DNA of 64,000 bases from Bin87 sp965197635 (GTDB lineage Bacteria; Chloroflexota; Dehalococcoidia; Lucifugimonadales; UBA3495). The translations under genes and the position numbers were made by a program. The notes beneath the pieces were generated by a model. The model did no database searches. It saw only the letters and a list, made by a program, of their open reading frames with translations, and was not told the DNA's origin. The DNA lies in assembly GCA_965197635.1 (NCBI GenBank), contig OZ240218.1:1426001-1490000 (forward strand), read 5' to 3'. Below are positions 24,130 through 31,731 of this stretch, one piece after another (position 1 is the first letter of the stretch; the number at the start of each line of letters is the position of its first letter).

Positions 24130-24158
24130 ATCCCGTTCATCCTGTACATCCATGCAAA
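24130..24158 (-). repeat. Right arm of 29-bp inverted repeat
   Basis: Inverse of 23682-23710 with two mismatches. It overlaps the possible upstream start codon of the GxxExxY gene, so the repeat may supply its first ten codons. Confidence 0.85.
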
Positions 24159-24171
24159 TGTTCCCATCCCA

Positions 24172-24879
24172 TTAGTAGATACGATCGGTTTCCTCCACCA
24201 AGGGCGGCAGCAGCGCTTCCATCCAGGGCACCATGTCCCGCAGCACTTCCACTGGGATTTCGTGGCCCATGTTGTACTCGTTGTAGGACAGGTTATAGTT
24301 TTCCGCATCGAGAAACTCCCGCGTGCGCCGGGCGCTGTCCATGGACACCATCTGATCGTAGAGGCCGTGGGCGACGAATACAGGCTGTTTGCGATGGTCG
24401 GGCAGGCGCGGTCGGAGCAACTCCGGGTCGGGCAGTGATGCGCTCAGCGCGACCAGCGCCGCAAACCGGTCCGGTCGTTGCAATCCCATGCGGTAGGTCA
24501 TGCCGCCCCCTTGGGAAAAGCCCAGGAGAACGGCCTTGCCGCCTTCGGCCCGGAATTCGCTCAGCACTTCCGTGAAAAAATCGTCCAACAGGTCCTCGGC
24601 TTGAGTGAAATGCTCTTCGGTCGCCTGTCCACGGGGCGGGTGCCAACCATAGCCGACCATGCCGGGCGCCAGTTCGAAGGGTATGGGAGCGTTGGGACAA
24701 ACGTACACGTAGCCCTTTCGGTTGATTGACGGCGCCAGACCGGCCAGGTCCTGCATATTAGCGCCGAACCCGTGCAGCATTACCACCAGTGGGTAGTCGG
24801 CATCGGCGTCGTAGTCGTCGGGGAAAATGGCCAGGTAATGCAGGCCGTCGCCGGTTACCCTGCGCTGTTCAGATTGCAT
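24172..24879 (-). CDS. Phospholipase/carboxylesterase-type alpha/beta hydrolase
   Basis: 235 aa. The catalytic triad is readable: nucleophile Ser in LLGFSQGGGMTY, Asp in FVAHGLYDQMV, His in YNMGHEIP; the oxyanion-hole segment is VVMLHGFGANMQDL. This is the carboxylesterase 2/YpfH-like family that cleaves short acyl esters or lysophospholipids. No signal peptide is seen, so it is cytoplasmic. The ATG at 24879 has GGAGCGAG upstream. Confidence 0.9.
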   Translation of the reverse strand: MQSEQRRVTGDGLHYLAIFPDDYDADADYPLVVMLHGFGANMQDLAGLAPSINRKGYVYVCPNAPIPFELAPGMVGYGWHPPRGQATEEHFTQAEDLLDDFFTEVLSEFRAEGGKAVLLGFSQGGGMTYRMGLQRPDRFAALVALSASLPDPELLRPRLPDHRKQPVFVAHGLYDQMVSMDSARRTREFLDAENYNLSYNEYNMGHEIPVEVLRDMVPWMEALLPPLVEETDRIY

Positions 24880-25001
24880 GAAACTCGCTCCTCCCGATTG
24901 GCCCTAATGAACTAACCCAATCCTAACACATCATGGGAAGGGCCCCGTTGGCGTCTCTGGTGGCGGGTTCCAGCCGGACACGCCGGCGCAGTCTAGCGCC
25001 G

Positions 25002-25202
25002 TCAACAGCCGGGCTGGCCGTAGTTGCCGCAGCAATTGCGTCGGGTGGCTACCTTCACTCCGAAGTTCGACGCAACCTGTGCCAGAACCTGCATCCATGG
25101 GAGCCCGGCGCCGCGCAAGTTGGCGATTGTCGACCGTAGATTGGGCCGCTCATCACGGTGGCGATGATGCTCGTGGGGGCCGTGAAACTCCGGTTCTTCC
25201 AT
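25002..25202 (-). CDS. Small Cys-rich-tailed protein
   Basis: 66 aa. The N-terminus is rich in His and charged residues (HGPHEHHRHRDERP), then a predicted helix LPWMQVLAQVASNFGVKV, and the end is RRNCCGNYGQPGC, with three Cys that could bind a metal or form a cluster. It starts 20 bp after the queuosine-transporter stop on the same strand and is probably cotranscribed. I know no characterised homologue. Real coding is suggested by the position and the compact motif. Confidence 0.5.
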   Translation of the reverse strand: MEEPEFHGPHEHHRHRDERPNLRSTIANLRGAGLPWMQVLAQVASNFGVKVATRRNCCGNYGQPGC

Positions 25203-25222
25203 AGGCGTCGGCCCCCTGGGCT

Positions 25223-25978
25223 TTACGCCCGGCCGGCGGCGTTGGCGTCCGGTCCGCCGCCGAACACGCCGAAGGGGTTCAGCGAACGCGGGGCGTCGTA
25301 GGCGTCCATGTTCTCGGTGCGCTTGAGCCAGCCGACCACCAGGTAGGTCAGCGGCGTGGCGATGATTTCGTACACCGACTTTGCGATCCAGGCGCAAACC
25401 GCCGCGTTGAACACCGGCGCCCAGGAGCCGTCTTCGCCGACCCACAGCCCTGAAATGCCGAAAGCGATGGTGAAAAACAGTATTGAGTCTATGCCCTGTC
25501 CAACGACGGTAGATGAAATGGTCCGCAACCACAGGAACCGGCCCTGGGTCCGGTTTTTCAAAAGCACCATCACCGTGGCGTTGGTGAATTCACCGGCGAT
25601 GTAGGCGACAAAGGAGCCGAGCATTATCCATCCGGTGGCGCCCAGGATGGTTTTGTAGGAGGTTTCGTCTTCCCAGAACGCCGCGCCGGGGATGAGGCCC
25701 CCTACCCAAAACAACAACACCATCAGCAGATTGCAGATGAAACCCAACCAGATCACGCCGCGAGCAACCCGGAAACCGTACACCTCGGTAAGTATGTCGC
25801 TGATGATGTAGCCGATGGGGAAACAGACAATGGCAGCCGACACCACAAACAGGTCGCTGCCGATGAAGTTGAACGGCAACTGAAACAGAGAAACCGGCTT
25901 GATGGCGATGATGTTGCTGACCAGCAGCACCGTCACGGCGAGCGCCGCGATGATGACCAATTTCCCGGAAAATTGCAT
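25223..25978 (-). CDS. Queuosine precursor transporter (YhhQ/VUT family)
   Basis: 251 aa with six hydrophobic segments. Family blocks include VSNIIAIKPVSLF, PIGYIISDILTEVYGFR, GSFVAYIAGEFTNATVMVLL and STVVGQGIDSILFFTIAFG. YhhQ-type proteins import preQ0/preQ1 for queuosine in tRNA. No queuosine synthesis genes are nearby, consistent with salvage, although tgt is not in the window. It is flanked by two small genes on the same strand with short gaps (20 and 14 bp). Confidence 0.9.
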   Translation of the reverse strand: MQFSGKLVIIAALAVTVLLVSNIIAIKPVSLFQLPFNFIGSDLFVVSAAIVCFPIGYIISDILTEVYGFRVARGVIWLGFICNLLMVLLFWVGGLIPGAAFWEDETSYKTILGATGWIMLGSFVAYIAGEFTNATVMVLLKNRTQGRFLWLRTISSTVVGQGIDSILFFTIAFGISGLWVGEDGSWAPVFNAAVCAWIAKSVYEIIATPLTYLVVGWLKRTENMDAYDAPRSLNPFGVFGGGPDANAAGRA

Positions 25979-25992
25979 GGACTACCTCAACG

Positions 25993-26268
25993 TCATTCCG
26001 GCACGCCGTAGGTTGCGCCATTGGCGGCCAGGATGGTCAACATCTTTTCGTAGCTGGCCGCTCCGAACAGGAGCACGTGAGTACGGTACACGTTCCGGTC
26101 GGCAATGAATTGGCGGAACCCGGCCAGAGCACTCCAGTAATCGCCCCGACGCAGCGGCGCTTCAACTTGGTCCTTAAGCAGCGTCGCCTGACGGTATAGC
26201 TCCAGCCTTTCCAGCGCAGGGTAGCAATCGCTGCACAGCGTATCGATCAGATTATCGTGCAAATCCAA
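25993..26268 (-). CDS. Hypothetical helical protein
   Basis: About 91 aa if read from a TTG at 26268; no better start is available in frame. The sequence is mainly helical (YPALERLELYRQATLLKDQV, WSALAGFRQFIADRNVYRTH) with no motif that I recognise. It lies 37 bp downstream of another small gene and 14 bp upstream of the transporter, so an operon is likely. Confidence 0.45.
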   Translation of the reverse strand: MDLHDNLIDTLCSDCYPALERLELYRQATLLKDQVEAPLRRGDYWSALAGFRQFIADRNVYRTHVLLFGAASYEKMLTILAANGATYGVPE

Positions 26269-26305
26269 TAAGATGGCCTTAATCGTGAACCACCTTATTT
26301 CGGCG

Positions 26306-26476
26306 TCAAGACCACGCTACATCGGGCGCGTGGACGTTCACGCCGAGTTCTTCAAGTTGGTCTTTGAGCGCTTCGCGCTCTTTGGCTCGCCGCTCAGCAC
26401 GGCGATAAATCTGTTCCATCTCACTCCGCCTGCCCGGCGGAATCAGGGGCAGCGCCGAATCCGGTATGTGCGTCAT
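26306..26476 (-). CDS. Small hypothetical protein
   Basis: 56 aa (MTHIPDSALPLIPPGRRSEM, then a charged helix QIYRRAERRAKEREALKDQL and a short tail NVHAPDVAWS). The start ATG 26476 has a strong AGAGGAGG eight bases upstream, the best evidence that it is translated. It lies between the second glutamine synthetase and the helical hypothetical on the same strand. The function is unknown; the helix suggests a protein-binding peptide. Confidence 0.6.
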   Translation of the reverse strand: MTHIPDSALPLIPPGRRSEMEQIYRRAERRAKEREALKDQLEELGVNVHAPDVAWS

Positions 26477-26523
26477 CGTCCTTGCCTCCTCTGGCGTGCG
26501 CGGACTATATCACAAAACCGCTT

Positions 26524-27864
26524 CTACAACAGCGGCAGGTATCGCGCAATTTCGTAGTCGGTCACGGTGGAGCGATATTGCTCCCATTCCTGTTTTTTGT
26601 TGCGAATCAGGGTCTCGTACACAAAATCGCCGAGGGTTTTACGCAGTAGTTCGCTGTCCTCGGCAAGAGCGATGGCGTCTCCCATGCTGGTGGGCAGCCG
26701 GCTGATGCCGCGGGCGGTTCGTTCTTCGGCGGACATACTCATCACGTCGCCGGTGATGGGCGACGGCAGCGGGTACTCTTCCTCAATGCCCTTCAATCCC
26801 GCGGCTAACAGAACGCTGAACGCCAGGTAAGGGTTGCAGGCCGGGTCGGGCGCGCGGTACTCCACCCGCAAGGATGTCTCATAGCCTGTCTTGTACGATG
26901 GCACTCGGATCAGATCCAGGCGGTTGGAAACCGTCCAGGAAACATGGACCGGCGCTTCGTAGCCGGGAACCAGGCGCTTGTAGGAATTTACCCATTGGTT
27001 GGTGACCAGCGTGATTTCAGGCGCGTGGCGAAGCAGGCCGGCGATAAATCGCTTGCCGATGACCGACAGGTGCAAGTCGTCATCGGGATCATAAAAGGCG
27101 TTGGCATTGCCCCGGAACAGGGACTGGTGGGTGTGCATCCCGCTGCCGTTGGAGGTGGTGAAAGGCTTGGGCATAAAGGATGCGTACACGCCCTGCTGCT
27201 GGGCCAGTTCCTTGATGACCAGCCGGGCCGTCATCACGTTGTCGGCCATCGTCAGGGCGTCGGTATATTGCAGGTCAATTTCGTGCTGGCTGGGCGCGCC
27301 CTCGTGGTGGGAATATTTCACCGGAATGCCCATCTCGGCCAGGTTCAGCACGGTGTCCCGGCGCAGGTCGGAGGCGGGATGGCTGGATAGCTGGTCATAG
27401 TAGCCGTAGGAGTCCAGCGGCTCCGGCGTCTCGGCGTCGCGCAGGTAGAAATACTCCAGCTCCGGCCCCACGTAGTAAATGTAGCCCAAGCTGGCCAGGC
27501 GTTCCAGGTTCCGCTTGAGCACCTGGCGGGGGTCGCCGATGAAGGGCTCGCCCCGTGGGGTGCGGACGTCGCAGAAGATGCGGGCCACCGCATTGCGACG
27601 GGGACGCCAGGGCAGCAGCGTGAACGTAGTGGGGTCCGGGAAGGCGCGCATATCGCTCTCGGCGTCGGTGGTGTAGCCCTCGATGGCCGCGCCGTCAAAC
27701 CCGACGCCCAACTCCAGGGCGTCCTCCAGGTCGTCCACGGTGATGGCGAAGCCCTTGAGGTTGCCGAGGATGTCAGTGAACCAGAGCCGGACGAATTTAA
27801 CGTCGAAGTCGCGGGCGCTGCGGAGCACATACTCGCGCTCGGCGGCGTGGTGGTCAGTCAGCAC
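26524..27864 (-). CDS. Glutamine synthetase, type I, without adenylylation site
   Basis: 446 aa, the shorter GSI-alpha-like size. Active-site blocks are present: GFDGAAIEGY, VGPELEYFYL, HHEGAPSQHEIDLQY, NGSGMHTHQSLF and RVEYRAPDPACNPYLAF. Where GSI-beta enzymes carry the NLY adenylylation motif, this one reads PITGDVMSMSAEER with no Tyr, so regulation by GlnE is not expected. It condenses glutamate and ammonia (or a related amine). A second, adenylylatable GS lies 0.8 kb upstream at 28638. Confidence 0.93.
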   Translation of the reverse strand: MLTDHHAAEREYVLRSARDFDVKFVRLWFTDILGNLKGFAITVDDLEDALELGVGFDGAAIEGYTTDAESDMRAFPDPTTFTLLPWRPRRNAVARIFCDVRTPRGEPFIGDPRQVLKRNLERLASLGYIYYVGPELEYFYLRDAETPEPLDSYGYYDQLSSHPASDLRRDTVLNLAEMGIPVKYSHHEGAPSQHEIDLQYTDALTMADNVMTARLVIKELAQQQGVYASFMPKPFTTSNGSGMHTHQSLFRGNANAFYDPDDDLHLSVIGKRFIAGLLRHAPEITLVTNQWVNSYKRLVPGYEAPVHVSWTVSNRLDLIRVPSYKTGYETSLRVEYRAPDPACNPYLAFSVLLAAGLKGIEEEYPLPSPITGDVMSMSAEERTARGISRLPTSMGDAIALAEDSELLRKTLGDFVYETLIRNKKQEWEQYRSTVTDYEIARYLPLL

Positions 27865-27882
27865 GAGAAGTCTCCTGATGCT

Positions 27883-28107
27883 TTAGTTTCTAAATCGGCG
27901 CGGTACGTTGCCGCCCAGTGCGGCGAGGAACTCTTCATCGGTGACGCCAGAATTGCGAACCATATCAGTTACCGTTCCTTGTGGAAGGATACCCCGGTGC
28001 CGGTGAATGGAAACAAATAATCCTAGCGTATCGTGGCGCAGTTTGTTGTGTGATCCCCGCCCACTGCCTACGGGCCGGAAACCAAGCCGGAGAAAGGCAG
28101 ACAGCAC
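27883..28107 (-). CDS. hicA: HicA-family toxin
   Basis: At least 74 aa. GFRPVGSGRGSHNKLRH holds the GSH segment with the catalytic His of the double-stranded-RNA-binding-like mRNA interferase, and GILPQGTVTDMVRNSGVTDE is the usual C-terminal block. The frame stays open upstream (YFRNLNTAEV) but has no ATG; GTG at 28107 is the only start after the preceding stop. It follows hicB by ~36 bp, an antitoxin-first order that occurs in this family. Confidence 0.8.
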   Translation of the reverse strand: MLSAFLRLGFRPVGSGRGSHNKLRHDTLGLFVSIHRHRGILPQGTVTDMVRNSGVTDEEFLAALGGNVPRRFRN

Positions 28108-28142
28108 TTCCGCAGTATTGAGGTTGCGAAAGTACGGGGGCG

Positions 28143-28496
28143 TTAGGTAATCGGTGACTCAATAGGCTCAAGGTGGGGGTTGTTGCGAATTTCCTCCTCG
28201 GTCATGAACCGCGGTTCGACCCAATGGATTTCGGTGACTCCACCTTCTGCATGGTATTCGGCGAGGGAGGTCTCCTTCTCGACTCGGGCCTGTTCTTCGT
28301 CAAGAAGAACAATCTCCCATCCCGGTTCCGGTTCCAAGTACATCGCCATCGCGTCGGCAATCATCATCAGGGCTTCCTCTTGGGTTTGGCCGTCGGAGAC
28401 GCAGCCGCGCATTGCCGGACAGACTGCCGTCCACCAGAGGTTATCCGGGTATTCGGCGTCCGGGTATTTGACCAGGACCACTTCGTACTTTGCCAT
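28143..28496 (-). CDS. hicB: HicB-family antitoxin
   Basis: 117 aa from ATG 28496, preferred because GGAGG lies nine bases before it. The partial RNase H-like fold is seen in WWTAVCPAMRGCVSDGQTQE EALMMIADAM, the standard HicB core with the SxGxTxEEA-like segment. The C-terminal tail (WVEPRFMTEEEIRNNP) has no clear DNA-binding motif. It pairs with the downstream HicA-type toxin and sits between the two glutamine synthetase genes. Confidence 0.82.
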   Translation of the reverse strand: MAKYEVVLVKYPDAEYPDNLWWTAVCPAMRGCVSDGQTQEEALMMIADAMAMYLEPEPGWEIVLLDEEQARVEKETSLAEYHAEGGVTEIHWVEPRFMTEEEIRNNPHLEPIESPIT

Positions 28497-28563
28497 TGCC
28501 GTCAACCTCCGTAATTGAGTGCGCAGCCCAAGCAAACCGATCCCGAGGTAGTGCGTCGGTTAT

Positions 28564-28595
28564 ACGTAGGGGCGAATAACAATTCGCCCCTACGT
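28564..28595. repeat. Perfect 14-bp-stem palindrome downstream of glnA
   Basis: ACGTAGGGGCGAAT and ATTCGCCCCTACGT flank an AACA loop, 42 bp after the glnA stop. It may end glnA transcription. The GTAGGGGCGA core recurs in a palindrome inside the AOR gene (54111-54138), so it belongs to a dispersed REP-like family. Confidence 0.75.
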
Positions 28596-28637
28596 CCGTC
28601 CGACTGCCGTATTTTGCGGCAATTGTACCACCCGGCG

Positions 28638-30062
28638 CTAGGCGTCGAAGTACTTGAAGAATTCGATGGGATGGGGCCGCAGGCGCAAGTCGTCCACGTC
28701 GTTCTTCTTGTAGTCCAGCCAGGTCTCGATGAGGTCGTCGGTGAAAACGCCGCCCCGCATCAGGAACTCGTTGTCGCGCTCCAGGGAGGCCAAGGCTTCG
28801 TCCAGAGAGCCGGGAACCTGACGGATCATCGCCAGGTCGGCGGCGGACATTTCGTAGAGGTTCTGGTCCACCGGGTCCGGCGGCTCGATCTCGTTGATGA
28901 CGCCGTCAATGCCGGCCATCAGCATGGCGGCGAAGGCGATGTAGGGGTTGCAGGACGGGTCGGGCGCCCGGAACTCCAGGCGGCGGGCCGAGGGGCTGGC
29001 CGAGTAGGTGGGAATGCGGATGCAGGCCGAGCGGTTGCGCACGGAATACACCAGGTTCACCGGAGCCTCGAAGCCCGGCACCAGACGCTTGTAGCTGTTG
29101 GTGGTGGGCGCGGCAAAGGCCAGCAGGGCCGGAGCGTGCTGCAGCAGGCCGCCGATGTAGTGGCGGCAGGTGGCCGACAGCATGGCGTAGCCGTTCGCGT
29201 CGTAGAACAGGTTGGACCCGTCCCTCCACAGGCTCTGGTGGGTGTGCATACCGGTTCCGTTGTCGCCGAACAGGGGCTTGGGCATGAAGGTGGCGACTTT
29301 GCCGTGGGACTTGGCGACGTTCTTGACCACGTACTTCAGGATGGTTACGGTGTCGGCCATCCGGGTCAGGGTGTCGTAGCGGACGTCGATTTCCGCCTGG
29401 CCGGCGGTAGCCACTTCGTGGTGGTGCTTTTCGACGATGATGTCGAAGTGCTCAATCTTTTGGACCATCTCGGAGCGGATGTCCTGGAAGGTGTCAAAGG
29501 GCGGAGTCGGGAAGTAGCCTTCCTTGTTGCGCGGGCGGTAGGCCAGGTTGCGCCCGCCGTCGATGGGCGACGCGGACCCGGTGTTCCAGAAGCCCTCGTC
29601 GGAGTCGATGAAATAGTAACCGGAGTTGATGTTCTGGTCGAACCGGGCGGAGTCGAAGATGAAGAACTCCGGCTCAGGGCCCCAGAAACTGGTGTCGGCG
29701 ATGCCGCTTTGCCTGAGGTACTCTTCTGCCTTGTGGGCGACGTGGCGGGGGTCGCGGGAATAGGACTCGCGAGTAACCGGGTCAAGAATGTCGCAGATCA
29801 TGTGGAGGGTGGGGATTTCAAAGAAGGGATCAAGCTTGGCGGTGCTGGGGTCAGGGATGAGCAGCATGTCGCTTTCATCGATGGTCTTGAAACCGCGAAT
29901 GCTGGAGCCGTCGAAGCCGTAGCCTTCGGCCATGTTGTCTTCACTGAGTTCGCTGAGGGGTATGGAGAGGTGCTGGAACGTGCCCGGCAAGTCGGTGAAA
30001 CGCAGGTCGATGATGCCGATATTGTTGGCTTTGCAAAAGGCAATGACTTCCGTGGGGGTCAT
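28638..30062 (-). CDS. glnA: Glutamine synthetase, type I (GSI-beta)
   Basis: 474 aa, full length. Motifs include GFDGSSIRGF, WGPEPEFFIFD, VEKHHHEVATAGQAEIDVRY, NGTGMHTHQSLW and RLEFRAPDPSCNPYIAF. The adenylylation Tyr is present in VDQNLYEMSAADLA, so covalent control is possible. The ATG 30062 has AGGAGGG upstream. It follows amt by 79 bp on the same strand and is very probably in its operon; together they capture and assimilate ammonium. Confidence 0.97.
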   Translation of the reverse strand: MTPTEVIAFCKANNIGIIDLRFTDLPGTFQHLSIPLSELSEDNMAEGYGFDGSSIRGFKTIDESDMLLIPDPSTAKLDPFFEIPTLHMICDILDPVTRESYSRDPRHVAHKAEEYLRQSGIADTSFWGPEPEFFIFDSARFDQNINSGYYFIDSDEGFWNTGSASPIDGGRNLAYRPRNKEGYFPTPPFDTFQDIRSEMVQKIEHFDIIVEKHHHEVATAGQAEIDVRYDTLTRMADTVTILKYVVKNVAKSHGKVATFMPKPLFGDNGTGMHTHQSLWRDGSNLFYDANGYAMLSATCRHYIGGLLQHAPALLAFAAPTTNSYKRLVPGFEAPVNLVYSVRNRSACIRIPTYSASPSARRLEFRAPDPSCNPYIAFAAMLMAGIDGVINEIEPPDPVDQNLYEMSAADLAMIRQVPGSLDEALASLERDNEFLMRGGVFTDDLIETWLDYKKNDVDDLRLRPHPIEFFKYFDA

Positions 30063-30141
30063 TTTGGGTCCCTCCTTTAGGGAAACTTGTTGCGCAGTTG
30101 AAGGTTGATGGTCAGGCGATGCCGACGGGGAATTCTGCCAA

Positions 30142-31359
30142 TCAGATCATGCCCTCCCCGTGCTGCGTCAGGTCAATTCCGACCTCTTCCGCTTCATCGG
30201 AAACCCGGAGGCCGATGGTGTATTTCAGGGCCAGCAGAATGACGCAGGAAACGATGAAAGACCAAGCGAAAGCGGCTCCGATGCCGATGATCTGGTAGAG
30301 AACCTGCTCGATACGGGAAACGTCCGCTTCCAGCGCGCCGAAACCGACGCCCACGAAGATTCCGGTCGCCAGCGCGCCCCACATTCCGCCGATGCCGTGA
30401 ATGCCGAACACGTCCAGGGAGTCGTCGATGCGGAACTTGTGGATCAGTTCCACGGCGATGAAGCAGGCTCCGCCGGCGCCGGCGCCGATGATGATGGCCG
30501 GCATGACGCCGACGAATCCCGCCGCCGGCGTGATCGCCACCAGCCCGGCCACCGCGCCGGCCGCGGCTCCACTGGCTGATGGCCGCCGCGTGATGAACCA
30601 GGAGATGATCGACCACGAAGACATGGCAGTGGCGGCGGCTACGTTGGTCACCACGAAGGCGTTGGCCGCGCTCTCGGTCGAAAGGTCAAAGCTGCTGCCC
30701 GCGTTGAAGCCGAACCAGCCGAACCAGAGCAGGCCGGCTCCCAGGAGCACCAGCGGCACATTGTCGGGCGCCAGGTTGACCGTGCCGAAGCCGCGTCGCC
30801 GGCCCACAATAAGAGCAGCCGCCAGCGCCGCCGTACCTGACGCAATATGCACCACGGTACCGCCGGCAAAGTCGAGGGCAAACCCGGATTCGCTCATGCC
30901 CAGCACGGTGCCCAGTTTGCCCAACCAGCCGCCACCCCACACCCAGTGGCACAATGGAGCGTACACAATGGTGACCCACAGTGCGGCGAACACAATATAG
31001 GATGAGAACTTGAACCGCTCCGCGAAGCCGCCCGCGATGAGCGCGACGGTGATGATGGCGAACATCCCCTGGAAGGCCATGAACGCCTGTTCATCGAGTC
31101 CCACGCCGACCATGCCAAATTTGCTGAGGTCGCCCACGAAGCCCAGACCGCCGACGCTGGTGCTGAACGCCAGGCTGTATCCCCACAGCACCCACAGCAC
31201 GCTCACCACCCCGATGGCTGTGATCGAGTGCATCATCGTTCCGATGACGTTTTTGTGCCGCACCAGCCCACCGTAAAACAAGGCCAGGCCGGGCACCATA
31301 AGAAACACCAGTGCGGCCGAGATGAGAAATGAGAATACCTGCAGTTCGGTGAACTCCAT
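30142..31359 (-). CDS. amt: Ammonium transporter (Amt family)
   Basis: 405 aa with eleven predicted membrane segments. Hallmarks: GGLVRHKNVIGTMMHSITAI, FAGGTVVHIASGTAALAAAL, LVLLGAGLLWFGWFGFNAGS, and FGIHGIGGMWGALATGIFVG with the second pore His. The C-terminus DLTQHGEGMI is the typical end that couples to GlnK. No glnK gene is adjacent. It is the first gene of the amt-glnA unit and has four phased GTNAC-like boxes ~150 bp upstream. Confidence 0.96.
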   Translation of the reverse strand: MEFTELQVFSFLISAALVFLMVPGLALFYGGLVRHKNVIGTMMHSITAIGVVSVLWVLWGYSLAFSTSVGGLGFVGDLSKFGMVGVGLDEQAFMAFQGMFAIITVALIAGGFAERFKFSSYIVFAALWVTIVYAPLCHWVWGGGWLGKLGTVLGMSESGFALDFAGGTVVHIASGTAALAAALIVGRRRGFGTVNLAPDNVPLVLLGAGLLWFGWFGFNAGSSFDLSTESAANAFVVTNVAAATAMSSWSIISWFITRRPSASGAAAGAVAGLVAITPAAGFVGVMPAIIIGAGAGGACFIAVELIHKFRIDDSLDVFGIHGIGGMWGALATGIFVGVGFGALEADVSRIEQVLYQIIGIGAAFAWSFIVSCVILLALKYTIGLRVSDEAEEVGIDLTQHGEGMI

Positions 31360-31731
31360 ATGTCATCTCCCCACTTTTTGCTGTAGTCAGCAATGCCGGA
31401 TGCTTTCGCACTGCCGCGGCCCGCTGTAAGGGCGGATGGCCTACCGCAGCGATGTGCGAGTATGCTTTTCCCGGCGTGAAATTTAACGGTGAAGTGTAAA
31501 TTTTCAGTGTTACGTACTAATGACGGAAATGTTACAAACTTGTTACAGGTGATTTCGGCATAGGCATCATGCTGCTATCGCACGTAACAATTTGCAGTCA
31601 TATAGGTCCCGAAAGGGCCGATCGAAGGCAGCGTGGTGGCGGCTGGCCTCCCATAAATCGGTGGGTGAGGCCGCATCTGCTACAATGCGCTCAACCGCCT
31701 TCGGAGTTGGCATCAGCAGGAGCGCACTACC
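31360..31731. promoter_or_regulatory. Divergent intergenic region between amt and the luciferase-like gene
   Basis: 372 bases, AT-rich around 31480-31560. It carries the phased boxes for amt, and on the plus strand a TACAAT near 31681 that could be a -10 for the luciferase-like gene, though no good -35 fits. No protein gene was found. Confidence 0.5.
31509..31546 (-). promoter_or_regulatory. Four GTNAC-like boxes in 11-bp phase upstream of amt (GlnR-like operator)
   Basis: On the minus strand the order is GTAAC, GTAAC, GTCAT, GTAAC, starting at exact 11-bp intervals (plus-strand positions 31542, 31531, 31520, 31509). Direct GTNAC repeats with a six-base spacer are the known binding pattern of OmpR-family GlnR regulators in Actinobacteria, which act on amtB and glnA. 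The regulator itself is not in the window. Confidence 0.55.

Noticed and set aside
28515..30080. 521-aa plus-strand open frame
   Set aside because: Exactly antisense to glnA, with Gly/Val/His-rich composition typical of mirrored GC-rich codons.
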